Positions 1 through 9,627 of a stretch of 64,000 nt of DNA are shown here, piece by piece; within the stretch, counting starts at the first letter, position 1, and each line of letters begins with the position of its first letter. Both the position numbers and the translations under genes were made by a program. Below the pieces are notes generated by a model. The model searched no databases. It was not told the origin of the DNA and saw only the letters and a program-made list of their open reading frames with translations. Source of the stretch: Diabrotica undecimpunctata (lineage: Eukaryota; Arthropoda; Insecta; Coleoptera; Chrysomelidae); the NCBI RefSeq assembly GCF_040954645.1, contig NC_092805.1:18006741-18070740 (forward strand). Reading direction: 5' to 3'.

Positions 1-38
1 CCTACTACTCTTTATATATTTTCTACTTTATATATCCT

Positions 39-75
39 GGGGGGGGGGGGTTAACCCCCAAAACCCCCCCCCCTG
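39..75. repeat. G-run/C-run imperfect palindrome
   Basis: A run of 12 G is followed by TTAA and then two C runs. The tract can fold on itself or form G-quadruplex/i-motif structures. It is low-complexity sequence with no coding content and is also error-prone for sequencing. Confidence 0.6.
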
Positions 76-129
76 GGTGCACCACAGTGTGATAATACTC
101 TTAAAGTATAGCATACTGAATTCAACCTT

Positions 130-660
130 TTAACTTTCCCATGTCAATGTTGCATCCATTGTCATGTCTAAAAATGTAATTTTAGTGCCAATTTCAATGT
201 TTGTATCAACTAACAAAAGATTATTTCGACATTCTCTATTTGATCTGGTTGTTTCAAACATTAAACAATTCATGTTTTGTTTATTTATAATTAATCCTTC
301 ACTGGAGAACCACTTTAACATTTCTCTCTAAATATGACAGTTTCATTTAGTAGAATCTCTAAATGATTTGCTGTTACTAGAGCATTTGTATTATCAGCAT
401 AAGCAATTAAACTACAATTGTCACTATTAACACAGTATGTCTGTACCAAATGAAAATTATGGGTCCAATTCTGCTGCCCTGAGGAATGCCTAATTTTATA
501 GGTTTAATTTCAGATTTAATATTCACATTATGCTTTGTTACAATTACCCTTTGGGATCTTCCAGATAAGAATGATTTGAACCAATTATGAGCTACTCCAT
601 TTATACCATATAAGCTTAGTTTTTTCAGCAATAGATCATGGCCCACAAGTGGTCATTACT
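130..660 (-). pseudogene. Non-LTR retrotransposon RT fragment
   Basis: Reading leftwards on the minus strand, pieces of a LINE reverse transcriptase appear in order. The stretch 646-407 reads HDLLLKKLSLYGINGVAHNW and then LGIPQGSRIGPIIF, the RT motif before the palm. After a frameshift comes YADNTNAL, where families of this kind have YADD, so a catalytic Asp is replaced. The stretch 321-130 reads WFSSEGLIINK and later KITFLDM. The frame breaks and the changed catalytic pair mark a dead copy. The clade (Jockey/CR1-like) is inferred from motif style only. Confidence 0.75.
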
Positions 661-1043
661 CAGAAATTAGGTACATTATAGACCCAAAAGAGACATACTA
701 TTTATGAGACCCATTAAAATTTAATTAAAAATAATTGGTAAAAAATTGAAACTTAAATATAAGAACAAATGTAGGACATAAAGTTTTATTAGCTGTCTTT
801 TTTGGGCTGACATTGATAGGTTTTGCCTTAAAACTAAGGCAATAGGCAATGGTAAAAGTGGGACAATGCTGTAACTAAAGTGAAAAACATGCTTTTCTCC
901 AGATTTCTTCCTTAACAAGATTTGAATGTGGTATCTGTAAATTGAATACATCACCTCTTATTTTAAAAAAATCTTAGAAAAGGGAGCGTGCTGTAACTAA
1001 AGTTGCCTAGGCTTGGCATAGGAGACATATTACTGTTACTAAC

Positions 1044-1272
1044 CTTTTTCAGTTTTTTGGTTTTCTTCAAATGAGTTAGGTTTATATCCATGTTGATCTA
1101 TTTCAGTAATTATAAGACATTTCTTTAAGTCTAAATATGTGCCATGTGTACTTTGCCTATTGGATTCCTCCTGAATTTCAAATTTAAAGCCATCCAACAG
1201 AGCACCATCCAGTTCTTTATGCTCTATTTTTACTTTACACATTTCCTCGCTATTTTCTTGCTTTCCTTCCAT
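1044..1272 (-). CDS. Leader exon of a zinc-finger-type gene (isolated)
   Basis: An ATG-initiated acidic peptide of about 76 residues ([19 protein letters not shown] at the start, EENQKTEKG at the end) stops at a GTTAGT splice donor at 1043. This wording, with KxE (VKIE) sumoylation-like motifs and no zinc fingers of its own, resembles the first coding exon of expanded C2H2 zinc-finger genes in leaf beetles; that likeness is from memory. No zinc fingers follow on the minus strand before the window ends, so the rest of the gene is either off the left edge or lost. It may be an orphan exon carried in a duplication. Confidence 0.45.
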
Positions 1273-1392
1273 TTTATTACACTTGATTTGCCTAACTTTA
1301 ATTTGAGTGCAATGAACATAACCTTGGCATCCAACTATCTATATACGTCAGTGTTGCCACATTTTTTTGTATAAAGTATAGGAGTTTTTAAA

Positions 1393-1855
1393 ATGGACCG
1401 AGGAAGTGTGACGTCACAACTGTCAATTACTTTCCAAACAAAAGTTGAAATGTCCAATCTCAAGACTTTTTAATTTCTATAAAGTTAACATTTTGCTTCC
1501 TCTGCTGCTTTTTCTTTTAAGTATAGTGTTTTTAAGATAATACCATCATAATTCAGTGTTCTATTTCTATGAAATATAGTTTAAAAGTTTAAATTAAAGA
1601 CATTCTAACCTTACTTTATTGATACATGCATTTTATTCTATTTTTATAAAACAACATGCTTTATTGTTTACACAACCTTGTAAAATTGTTGTAGTAACTA
1701 TTAGAATACTTAGATATTGCAAAAAGCGGAAAGATTCTGTAAAAAAAAATGAAAAAATAACGAAAAATACAAATTATCCACACTAAACAAGGTTTGTTTG
1801 GAAAGTGAAACTGACATATGTCAATAAAATCTACGTCATCACTTCCACGGTCCAT
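1393..1855. mobile_element. MITE-like element with ~55-bp inverted ends
   Basis: The left end starts ATGGACCGAGGAAGTG and the right end is its near inverse (CACTTCCACGGTCCAT on the plus strand). Both arms continue through an ACGTC-rich block to CTTTCCAAACAAA. The interior is AT-rich and non-coding. No clear target duplication is seen. It is a non-autonomous DNA element; the superfamily cannot be assigned. Confidence 0.55.
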
Positions 1856-3215
1856 AGAAAGATACTTTGACGAAATTATTTATAATGTTTTAAAAAACTT
1901 ATACATAAGTAAAATGCTTCACATTTGTATTTAGGTATATACTTATTCATATTAAAAAGTATTCATAAAATAGTATTTTTTACTTTAAATATAACTAAAT
2001 ATTTAGTGTATTCTTTTGTTTAACCTATTTTTTTTTTTCATTTTACTTTACTTTATTCTGTAGTTTTTAAAACTTCTAAACTATTAATTTTTACCTTAAG
2101 CATAATTTTAATGGTTTTTATTATATAAGTATTTTAAATGTAAGATATAATTTTATTTTAGAATATTTATAGGTATAATTTTAACGCTTTTAATTATATA
2201 TGTATTTTTCACGTTGTTGTTTAATTATATATGTATTTTTCAATTTTAAATTTTCATATCATATAATATAAATCTTGCCCATAATTTTATGTGAGAGTGT
2301 GAAATAATTGAGTATATGGCAAAACTGACGTATATTAAGCTTACATATATCTATATCATTGTACGAAAATTAAAGTTAACCCTTGATTTTATGTATTCCA
2401 ATAATAATTTTAAACACAAAAAGCCCAATCACTATAAAAATTATATAACGAAACGGCAAAACATCGAGTTAGATTCTAACTCAATTCGGCAAAAGTATAA
2501 AGAAAGTGCCGTTGAAGTTAGCTATAAACGTCATGTCAAATTTGTGTTTGCGGTATTGCCATGCCCTTATTATGTATATGTTTTATGCCTCAAATATGCT
2601 TTGAAACAGTACATTTTTATTATATTATTTTATGAAATCGGGTGTTTTTAAAATTTTTTTAAATTCATATGAAACACGAACGAATGAATATTTGTTTCTT
2701 TTGATATTAGTTGCAGTTAGTTATTAGAAAAAAAATTATAATTGGCCTTTGGTAGATTAGCAAATAAACTTGGCAATACCGTCAACATTTTGAAAACACT
2801 AGTTGTCAGATTGCAATAGATATTTAGCAGATTTCAATTTTATGACTATTTTGTTATAATTTTGGGATGAAATGGTACCTGAATACCGCTTTGTTAATGT
2901 ATTAGCTAGTTACTGGAACTGGTTTAGATCGTTACTACATTTAAATTGTGTGAATTTGTGTATTTTATATACAAAATTTAAATTAAAAATAATGCCTACA
3001 ATTGTTGAATCAGAAAGGGTGTTAAATGTACAAGAAATGCGGGAAGAACGTTTTAATTTAAGCGATTTAAGTTTTATATACCATTTTTCAAAGTAAAACA
3101 CTTGCATGTCACGTGTTATACAAAGTGACTTCACTTGTATTTAAAATTTCCAGAACGTCAACCTTAGAGTTCAAATGTTTCTAACACAGCTAATAATACG
3201 AGACCTATACGGAAC
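1856..3215. other. AT-rich stretch, no gene recognised
   Basis: Very AT-rich sequence. The longest open stretches (for example 2316-2651) have composition-driven, repetitive translations without recognisable motifs. I see no RNA gene or convincing exon here. Confidence 0.5.
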
Positions 3216-3220
3216 TGCTC

Positions 3221-4366
3221 GATATTTCATAGGCGTCAACATGGTATAATAATCAAAAAAATGTAATCATCATTATATTGAAAATTTTAGAATTATATTA
3301 ATTAAATAACCAAAAACATTTGTTATTATTAATAATATAAATTTTATGAAATAACTCTTCAAGTCTAATATTGCACAAAATAATAATTTTAATTAAATAG
3401 ATTAGATAATTGTACGCAACTGATACCGGAATAGTTCAAATTTTATTGACAGTTCAGCGTGTGGCAAAAGTGTATAAAGTGTTGCTGCTTTTTTAGAGTA
3501 AGAATTTTGTTTATGTTTTGATTTCTTACACAATTTGTTCATAATATAATATATATTAATAAATTATATTTATAAATACCTATAAATTTAGACTAATATC
3601 TTTAAAAACTAATTATTGTTGTGTATTGTGATTGTGCTATGTCAAAACAAATAAATAGTCTGTAGAAAGCTGATAAGCTTTCATATAAGATAGATAATTT
3701 TGAACAAGAAATAATGGCGGGACGTCTTTACTATTACAGCCCTAAAAGAGGTAAGTTTAAAATTTAGAATATATAATTTTGTAATAAAATGTTTTCTAAT
3801 GGATTTTAGTGTGTCGCAGTAGTCTTAAAACTAAGTGTATTTACTGTTAATATAATAGTTTGACAAATAGTTGACATTTTAAAAATTCCTCACTTACTAT
3901 TCTGATGGTTTGGCAATGCTGTGGGGTTCTGACGTCGTAAATATTGAATGACGTGCAAGCATTTTTATGTGAAAAATGCTATAAGTGCGTTTGACGCTTT
4001 AGTGTGGTGCGTAATTTGATTAAAAATAGCATCCTTAAATTAAGGTTGATTTAAATTATAATAAATTACTATTATGTAATAACTAATAATAATTACAAAG
4101 CAATAGTAATTACCTGTTATTATTCTTAGGAAATCTAAATAAACTTATTCCTTTTCCTGTCACAGATGAACATCCGCGAATCGCACAAATATATCCAGAC
4201 ATTTTAAATATAAATTAAACTTTTAATTATAAAGTATAACTATAAACTTATATATTTAACTATAACTATAAACTATAACTATAACCTTTAAACTATAAAT
4301 AAATTATATAAATGGTCAAATGCACTTGTTGTGTCGAGTATTTACCATAGACGCCTACGGACTATC
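3221..4366. mobile_element. Candidate non-autonomous element with short inverted ends
   Basis: The left end reads TAGGCGTCAACATGGTA. The inverse of the right end reads TAGGCGTCTATGGTA, with extra matching bases on each side. The interior (about 1.1 kb) is AT-rich and contains no recognised coding sequence. The ends match imperfectly and no target duplication was found, so this is a weak call. Confidence 0.3.
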
Positions 4367-4682
4367 GAAAACAACCAGAATTAAAGAATAAGCACGTGTT
4401 TTTGACAGTTACACAACCAGAATCGGGCATGCGTATACAAAAATGGTACACGCTTTTGGACCGTTGTGTCGCTTCTATGTGTTCGGTTTTTCTATGCTCA
4501 GACCACAGTTTATACTATGCTCAGACTACAGAATTCAGAATTATATATTCATACATTCAGAATAACAGACAAAATATGAATGGACAAAAGCAAAAGCAGA
4601 GTCTGGTTAGTCTGGTATATACTATATACAGTTATACAAAGAATATAGACGATGTCGCATACATATACCACACTTTAACCAG

Positions 4683-5310
4683 AGAACTACGGCAACCAGG
4701 AGAAGCATTCAGGAGTCATCGCAGCAAATTGTAAATACAGTTATACACCAGCCTTCCACATCTGGTAATAAGGTTACAAGTACATTCAGTACACCTAGTA
4801 GTACAACTTTGCAAAGTAAGAAAAACACAAACAATCGTCTGAAATATGCTAAGAATTCCGAGACAAATTCAATGGACGACAAGTTCCTCGAAATAGAAAG
4901 AGCCAAATTGGAAATATTGTCCCAATATAAAAATAGAGAAGACAGTGACAGTGAACGCCAATTCCTACCGAGTCTCCTACCCTTTTTAAGGGCTGTACCT
5001 CAAAATCAAAAGAAGAACAATTATCTACAAAACACGCGCCCGGAGCAGCATATCGTTCTAATGAAACAATTACATCAACACCGTTGCCTTCTCCAATGTC
5101 TTACACGGACACCGATTTCTCCAGAGCATCATTCTATTGTAATGACTTAATATCAACACCACATCATTCTTCATCTTTGAAAAATACAGAATCTTCCGGG
5201 GTCTCACAATATTCAAGTGAAAGAAGAGAAGATGTTTCCTATCAACAGCCGTTGTCCATTGAGAACTATATTTCTCACTTCAGTGGCTCAGTGCATAAAA
5301 CAATGTATTT
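4683..5310 (+). pseudogene. BESS-motif protein C-terminal remnant (MADF/BESS type)
   Basis: From about 4690 the plus strand reads a Ser/Thr/Gln-rich linker (HQPSTSGNKVTSTFSTPSS), then DKFLEIERAKLEIL, then SERQFLPSLLPFLRAVPQNQ. The last block matches the BESS pattern of insect MADF-BESS proteins (xxFLxSLLPxLxxxP). After about 5050 the reading continues one frame over (SYTDTDFSRASFYCNDL) to a stop near 5326, so one frameshift is present. The N-terminal MADF domain was not found. PIF/Harbinger elements often carry such a second protein, and a HARBI1-type exon lies on the opposite strand at 8.5 kb, so a transposon origin is plausible. Confidence 0.5.
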
Positions 5311-5329
5311 CTTTTCTTTGTATTTTTAA

Positions 5330-5960
5330 CTAAAGTAGAAACCCTCAATTTAGAAGAGTGATATCAGAGTTTAAACGCGGAATATCCTCAAATTTAAATG
5401 TACACAGCGGCCCTCGAAAACTGCCTGTTTTCTCGATTGCAATTTGAGTTTCCTCATAAGAAATTACAGAATATATAAAGTAGTATATTTATTTGTGCTT
5501 CTCTATAGTAGACTTGACCAGAAGTTGTCGAACAGTGTAGCCAATTCTTGTTCACAAGTAGTAATTATGGTCATACAAAACCTGTATTCTTCCATGCAGC
5601 GATTATTACCGTCATAAAAATACAAAAAAACCTGATCTTTTCAATAGTAAAAATTAAGCACAAAATTGTAATGAAATAAATTTTATTTATATGTTCCGTT
5701 TCGTTACATATTTAAATTTATAAAATAAAAATCGATATTTTAAAACAATATTTTTCAATCGTTTGGCAACTTTGGAATTAGCGACGGAACTCTGTTTCAA
5801 TTCAGATCCACAGAAAGCCGTCAAACTAGTTTTTGTCGAGCGAGTGCCCATCAACAATAGGTTATTTACATTGGCGTATCTGAGAGTAGGGTATTTTATG
5901 CGATAAGTTTGTGTTATTGATAAAACGTGTTATTGATAATACGAGTGTTATAGTTTGTCG
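5330..5960. other. Non-coding stretch
   Basis: No exon, RNA or repeat family recognised between the BESS remnant and the transposase pseudogene. It may include the upstream end of the latter element. Confidence 0.4.
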
Positions 5961-6011
5961 TTTTATAGTAAATGTTTAGTTATATTCTGTGATTATTTGG
6001 TTTGAGTTTTA

Positions 6012-7296
6012 TTGGAGTTGGACGAAAAACCGAGTTGTTCCAAGAGAAGACTGCAAAATTCTGATTTTGATTCCAAAAATGAAATGCCGCAAAAGAGACG
6101 GAAAATGTTAACGTCCGAAGAGAAGGTAATAATACGAAACGTTTATGAAGCAATTGTCGGCAGAAAAATGGAATTAAATGTTAGCCAAGCGGTCGACATT
6201 TGTAGCAGTTTAACAAAAGTATCCGTTAGCTGTATTTATCGTGTACTTAAAAATACATCGGAAAATAAAAAGCAAGAAAAAGGTAAAACTAGAGGTAGGA
6301 AAAGCATTGTTTTGGATGACGAGACAAGGAATATTATACGTCGAAAAATTCATTCATTTTATTTTCGGAATGAAACACTGAAAAATATTTCTCAAGAGCT
6401 CGAAAACGATGACTCCTTACCCAAGATATCTCGTAGAGTCTTAACCAGGACCATGCGTGAAATGAACTTTCAACATGTAAAACTCAACAGAAAAAGTATG
6501 CTATTAGAAAAAAATAAAATTATTGTGCGGAGAAGAAAATATTTAGAAGAAATACGCAAAATTCGCAGCACTGGACGCAAAATATGTTATTTGGATGAAA
6601 CCTGGATTAACCAAGGTTGGAAAAGGTCATACAGTTGGAAAAGTTTGGCAAGATTTAAATGTCAAAAGTAAACGCGAATCATTTATAGAAGGCTGATATA
6701 CAGGATTAAAAGCTCCATCAGGAAAGGGACGGCGTTTAATCGTCACCCATATAGGAAGTGATACAGGGTTTCTTGATGATGGTTTTCTTCAATTTGAGTT
6801 GAAAAAAAACAGGTGATTATTAAAGAAATTGAAAGGGAGGATTCAAGAATGGCTTACAGAAAAGGGGATTGCATACGAAGAATCAATGCTTAAAATTTAG
6901 CTCCTTGACATTGCACGGTTAAGGAAAATTGAATATCTTAAATATGCTGTAGATGAAACTGCAAAAGATTATGGTGTCAAAGTTCTGCGTCTACCACCTT
7001 ATCATTGCGAACTTAATCCCATCGAACTTATCTGGGAGCAAGTGAAAGGAGATGTAGCACGCAATAACAAAACGTTCAAATTAAACGAAATTAAGTAACT
7101 TTTGATTCAAGCAATCCTCCATGTAACTCCAGCGAAATGGGCTAAATGTATAGGCCACATAATTAAAGAAGAACATCGTATGTGGGGACTTGACACTCAT
7201 ATCAAAGTTTTACTAGAGCCAATTATAATTACACCAGGTGGTGAAGATAATGACAGCGATAGCAGCACTGCATCTTCAGGTTTAGACAGCGAATAA
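6012..7296 (+). pseudogene. IS630/Tc1-type DDE transposase, broken
   Basis: The first 219 codons are open: an N-terminal helix-turn-helix region (EKVIIRNVYEAIVGRK, then VSVSCIYRVLK) and the first catalytic block KICYLDETWIN. The frame then shifts; GKGRRLIVTHIGSDTGF at about 6720-6770 lies in another frame. Later blocks are LRLPPYHCELNPIELIWEQ (third catalytic residue region, about 7000-7040) and a C-terminal tail ending near 7296 after a stop. The segment that should carry the second catalytic Asp (IDNAPYH in relatives) is missing: the sequence jumps from the FLQFELKK region to a GRIQEWLTEKG region. The copy cannot encode an active enzyme. Confidence 0.75.
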
Positions 7297-7719
7297 TATT
7301 TTCTAATAGTTTAATAAGAACATCAGCATAAAAAAAACCAAAAACAAAAAAAAACGAGAAGAACATAGTAAGTGTGTATAGTGTTTGTGTTTAAACACAT
7401 CAAACATTATTTTTATTTTGTTTGTATAGAATTTTATTTTGTTTTATAGGATTTTATTTTGTTTTGTTTTATACTGTTTAAGTGTTTTGTTCATTTTATT
7501 TAATAAGACAATATGGCTCTTGGCAAACACCCATTTAAAAAAAGTATCGCGCCACAAGACATACCTCTGGGGTGGTGTGGAAACTGTCTTAAAATTTGTT
7601 TTAAAAAAATTTCATTGTGTAACTGTTTAAGGACGGGTCACGTCAAAAGACGTTTTAGCGTAACTTCCGCGACAGCCGGTTGGCATCAGTAAACTTTCTT
7701 CAAAATTACTTCTTTTTTA

Positions 7720-8310
7720 TAGCTTTTTGTTTATGGCATTCTGTATTTTTAGGGGAATGTAGGGAATGAGTAACAAAATATTTATTCATATGTTTATTTA
7801 TTGACGTTTCGATCTCTATATCCAGAGACCGTTTTCAATTATACAAATGATAGTACTATTTATTTTCTATGGATTTTCGCTTGTCGTTCTGTATTTTTAG
7901 AAATGATGTTGGGAATAAGCCACAATATATTTATTCAAATGTTTAATTTACGGACGTTTCGATCTCTATAAAGAGACCGTTTTTAAACATACAAATGACA
8001 GATATATTTATTTTTCTATAGCTGCTTGTTTGTGGCATTCTGTATTTTTAGGGAGAAGGTTGGACATAAGCCACAATATATCTATTTACATGTTTAATAC
8101 ATTGACGTTTCGATCTCTATTCCGTTTTTAAAGATAGAAAAAAAAAGAAAATAAACAATATAAGATTATAAAAATATATAATAATAAACAAATAAAATAA
8201 ATATAACTACCATTTATATCTTTGAAAGCGGTCTTTGGATATAGAGATCGAAACGTCAGTAAAAACTTGTAAATAAATATATTGTGGCCTATTTCGAACA
8301 TTAATATTTG
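7720..8310 (-). repeat. Tandem ~150-bp repeats with hammerhead-like core, plus inverted copy
   Basis: Three direct copies start at about 7720, 7870 and 8020 (common word TTCTGTATTTTTAG at 7739, 7887 and 8038, giving periods of 148 and 151). A partial inverted copy lies at 8218-8310. On the minus strand the first copy carries a short stem (GGTCTCT...AGAGATC) followed directly by GAAACGTC. This is the stem II-GAAAC-GUC layout of a hammerhead ribozyme. The CUGANGA box is degenerate here (about TTGAAAACG), so cleavage activity is doubtful. Such units occur in Penelope-like element ends and retrozymes. Confidence 0.55.
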
Positions 8311-8476
8311 AAAAATAAAATATAATTAACGTTAAAATAAAAGTAAGTGTACGTCACTGGATTTCCAAACAGCTTTCCGCATTTCTGGGCCTTTAAACGA
8401 TGACTCACTCTCTCAAATAGTGAAATTATACCATGATAAAATTGAAAATGTTGCAGCTACTGTATTTATAACTTAC

Positions 8477-8741
8477 CTTAGAGTCACACTCAATCGTTCT
8501 TCTGGTGAAATGGTCTCACGGAAATTCGACATTTTTTTTATTGGTTCCCTTATGGCATCTAAAATATAGTTAAACGTATCCTCTCCTTTTTCTTCAAATC
8601 ATCATATAAATGATGAAATTCTCCGAATTCTTTTCGTTTTGCTAATATGTCATTAACCCAACACTTTTTTCTTTTTAATTCTAATCGCCGTCTAACAAGA
8701 TAACTATTTTCCAAAAGAAAATGATCCATATTATGAATCAT
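8477..8741 (-). pseudogene. PIF/Harbinger (HARBI1-like) transposase, N-terminal exon
   Basis: The minus strand reads YLVRRRLELKRKKCWVNDIL, then AKRKEFGEFHHLYDDL. After a frame slip it reads DAIREPIKKMSNFRETISPE, RLSVTLR, and a GTAAGT donor at 8476. This matches the N-terminal region of HARBI1-like nucleases (W-V-x-x-I-x-x-R...GEFHxL...F...I.P.ERLAxxLRYLATG). The downstream exons with the DDE residues were not found before 7.7 kb. Treat as a fragment. Confidence 0.6.
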
Positions 8742-8759
8742 TATTATAGTATGCTAATA

Positions 8760-9590
8760 AATCACTACATACGGCTGACTTAGTAAAAATACAATACGAA
8801 AACTTGTCTAGTGGACGATGCCACAAATGCGAAATTATTCCTCCGATTTCTGACGAAAATAATTCGGACGAAAACGCATCCAAAGGACGACCGGCCATAT
8901 TCTTCTTCCAAATAAGGAGGCAACGCTAACTTTTGTACCAGGAGACTAGCAATAAGTTCATCACACGAAAAATGAATATTTTTTACGTACCTCCCTAGAT
9001 GTTTTGTAATAGTGGAGTAACTATTTATGCTCGTATTATGTCTCATCAAGCAATTATCTGAGATGAACACGATTGAAGGGAAACTAATGACATCAAATTA
9101 GTATTCTCCCATCATGTGGGACTTTGTCAGGAGTTACCATTATTTTAATCGTGGAAGAAGAATGAGACAGGAATAAATAAATAGTGCAAACAAGAAAGAC
9201 TAATTACTATTACAAGATGAAGGGGAACTTCTGTAAACTGGTAAAATAAAAAAAAAACCTCGATGAAGTTCAGCAAGGACTGAAAAGATACAGCGAGCGA
9301 GGAAAATCGGAGCAGCATTGAGGCAAAGACTTACTCCAAAAGAAACTAAAAAGCAGGCACCAAAGTCTATGCAACAGCTACAAAATTGATGTAGTCTATA
9401 TATACTGTACAATATACAATGTACCGTCTTCTTATAAGAAATCCCTGAATTATTGTGAGCAGCAATACTGGAAAGTCACGCTGAAAACTTTTTATATGTT
9501 GTTTTTAGTCATTAGTATGTTTTAAAATTGTCAAAAACTACTGTCATATAATTATTTGACAATTTATTATTAATTTTACCATTTATCAAT
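8760..9590. other. Stretch upstream of CFAP251, no feature recognised
   Basis: No exon or known repeat family identified. The last ~130 bp before 9628 are AT-rich and presumably hold the CFAP251 5' UTR and promoter; no distinct TATA or initiator element stands out. Confidence 0.4.
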
Positions 9591-9627
9591 ACGAATCATA
9601 AATATAAACCAACTAAACTAACTCAAA

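Noticed and set aside
2316..2651. 111-codon plus-strand open frame
   Set aside because: Composition-driven (Ile, Tyr, Lys, Asn) with no motif, no splice context and AT-rich flanks on both sides.
3715..3750. ATG exon with a GTAAGT donor (MAGRLYYYSPKRG)
   Set aside because: Looks like a neat 5' exon, but no partner exon in phase was found downstream and the peptide is too short to recognise.
7720..8310. CRISPR-like array
   Set aside because: The repeated units are ~150 bp with similar interiors and an inverted copy, not short repeats with unique spacers, and the window is eukaryotic.
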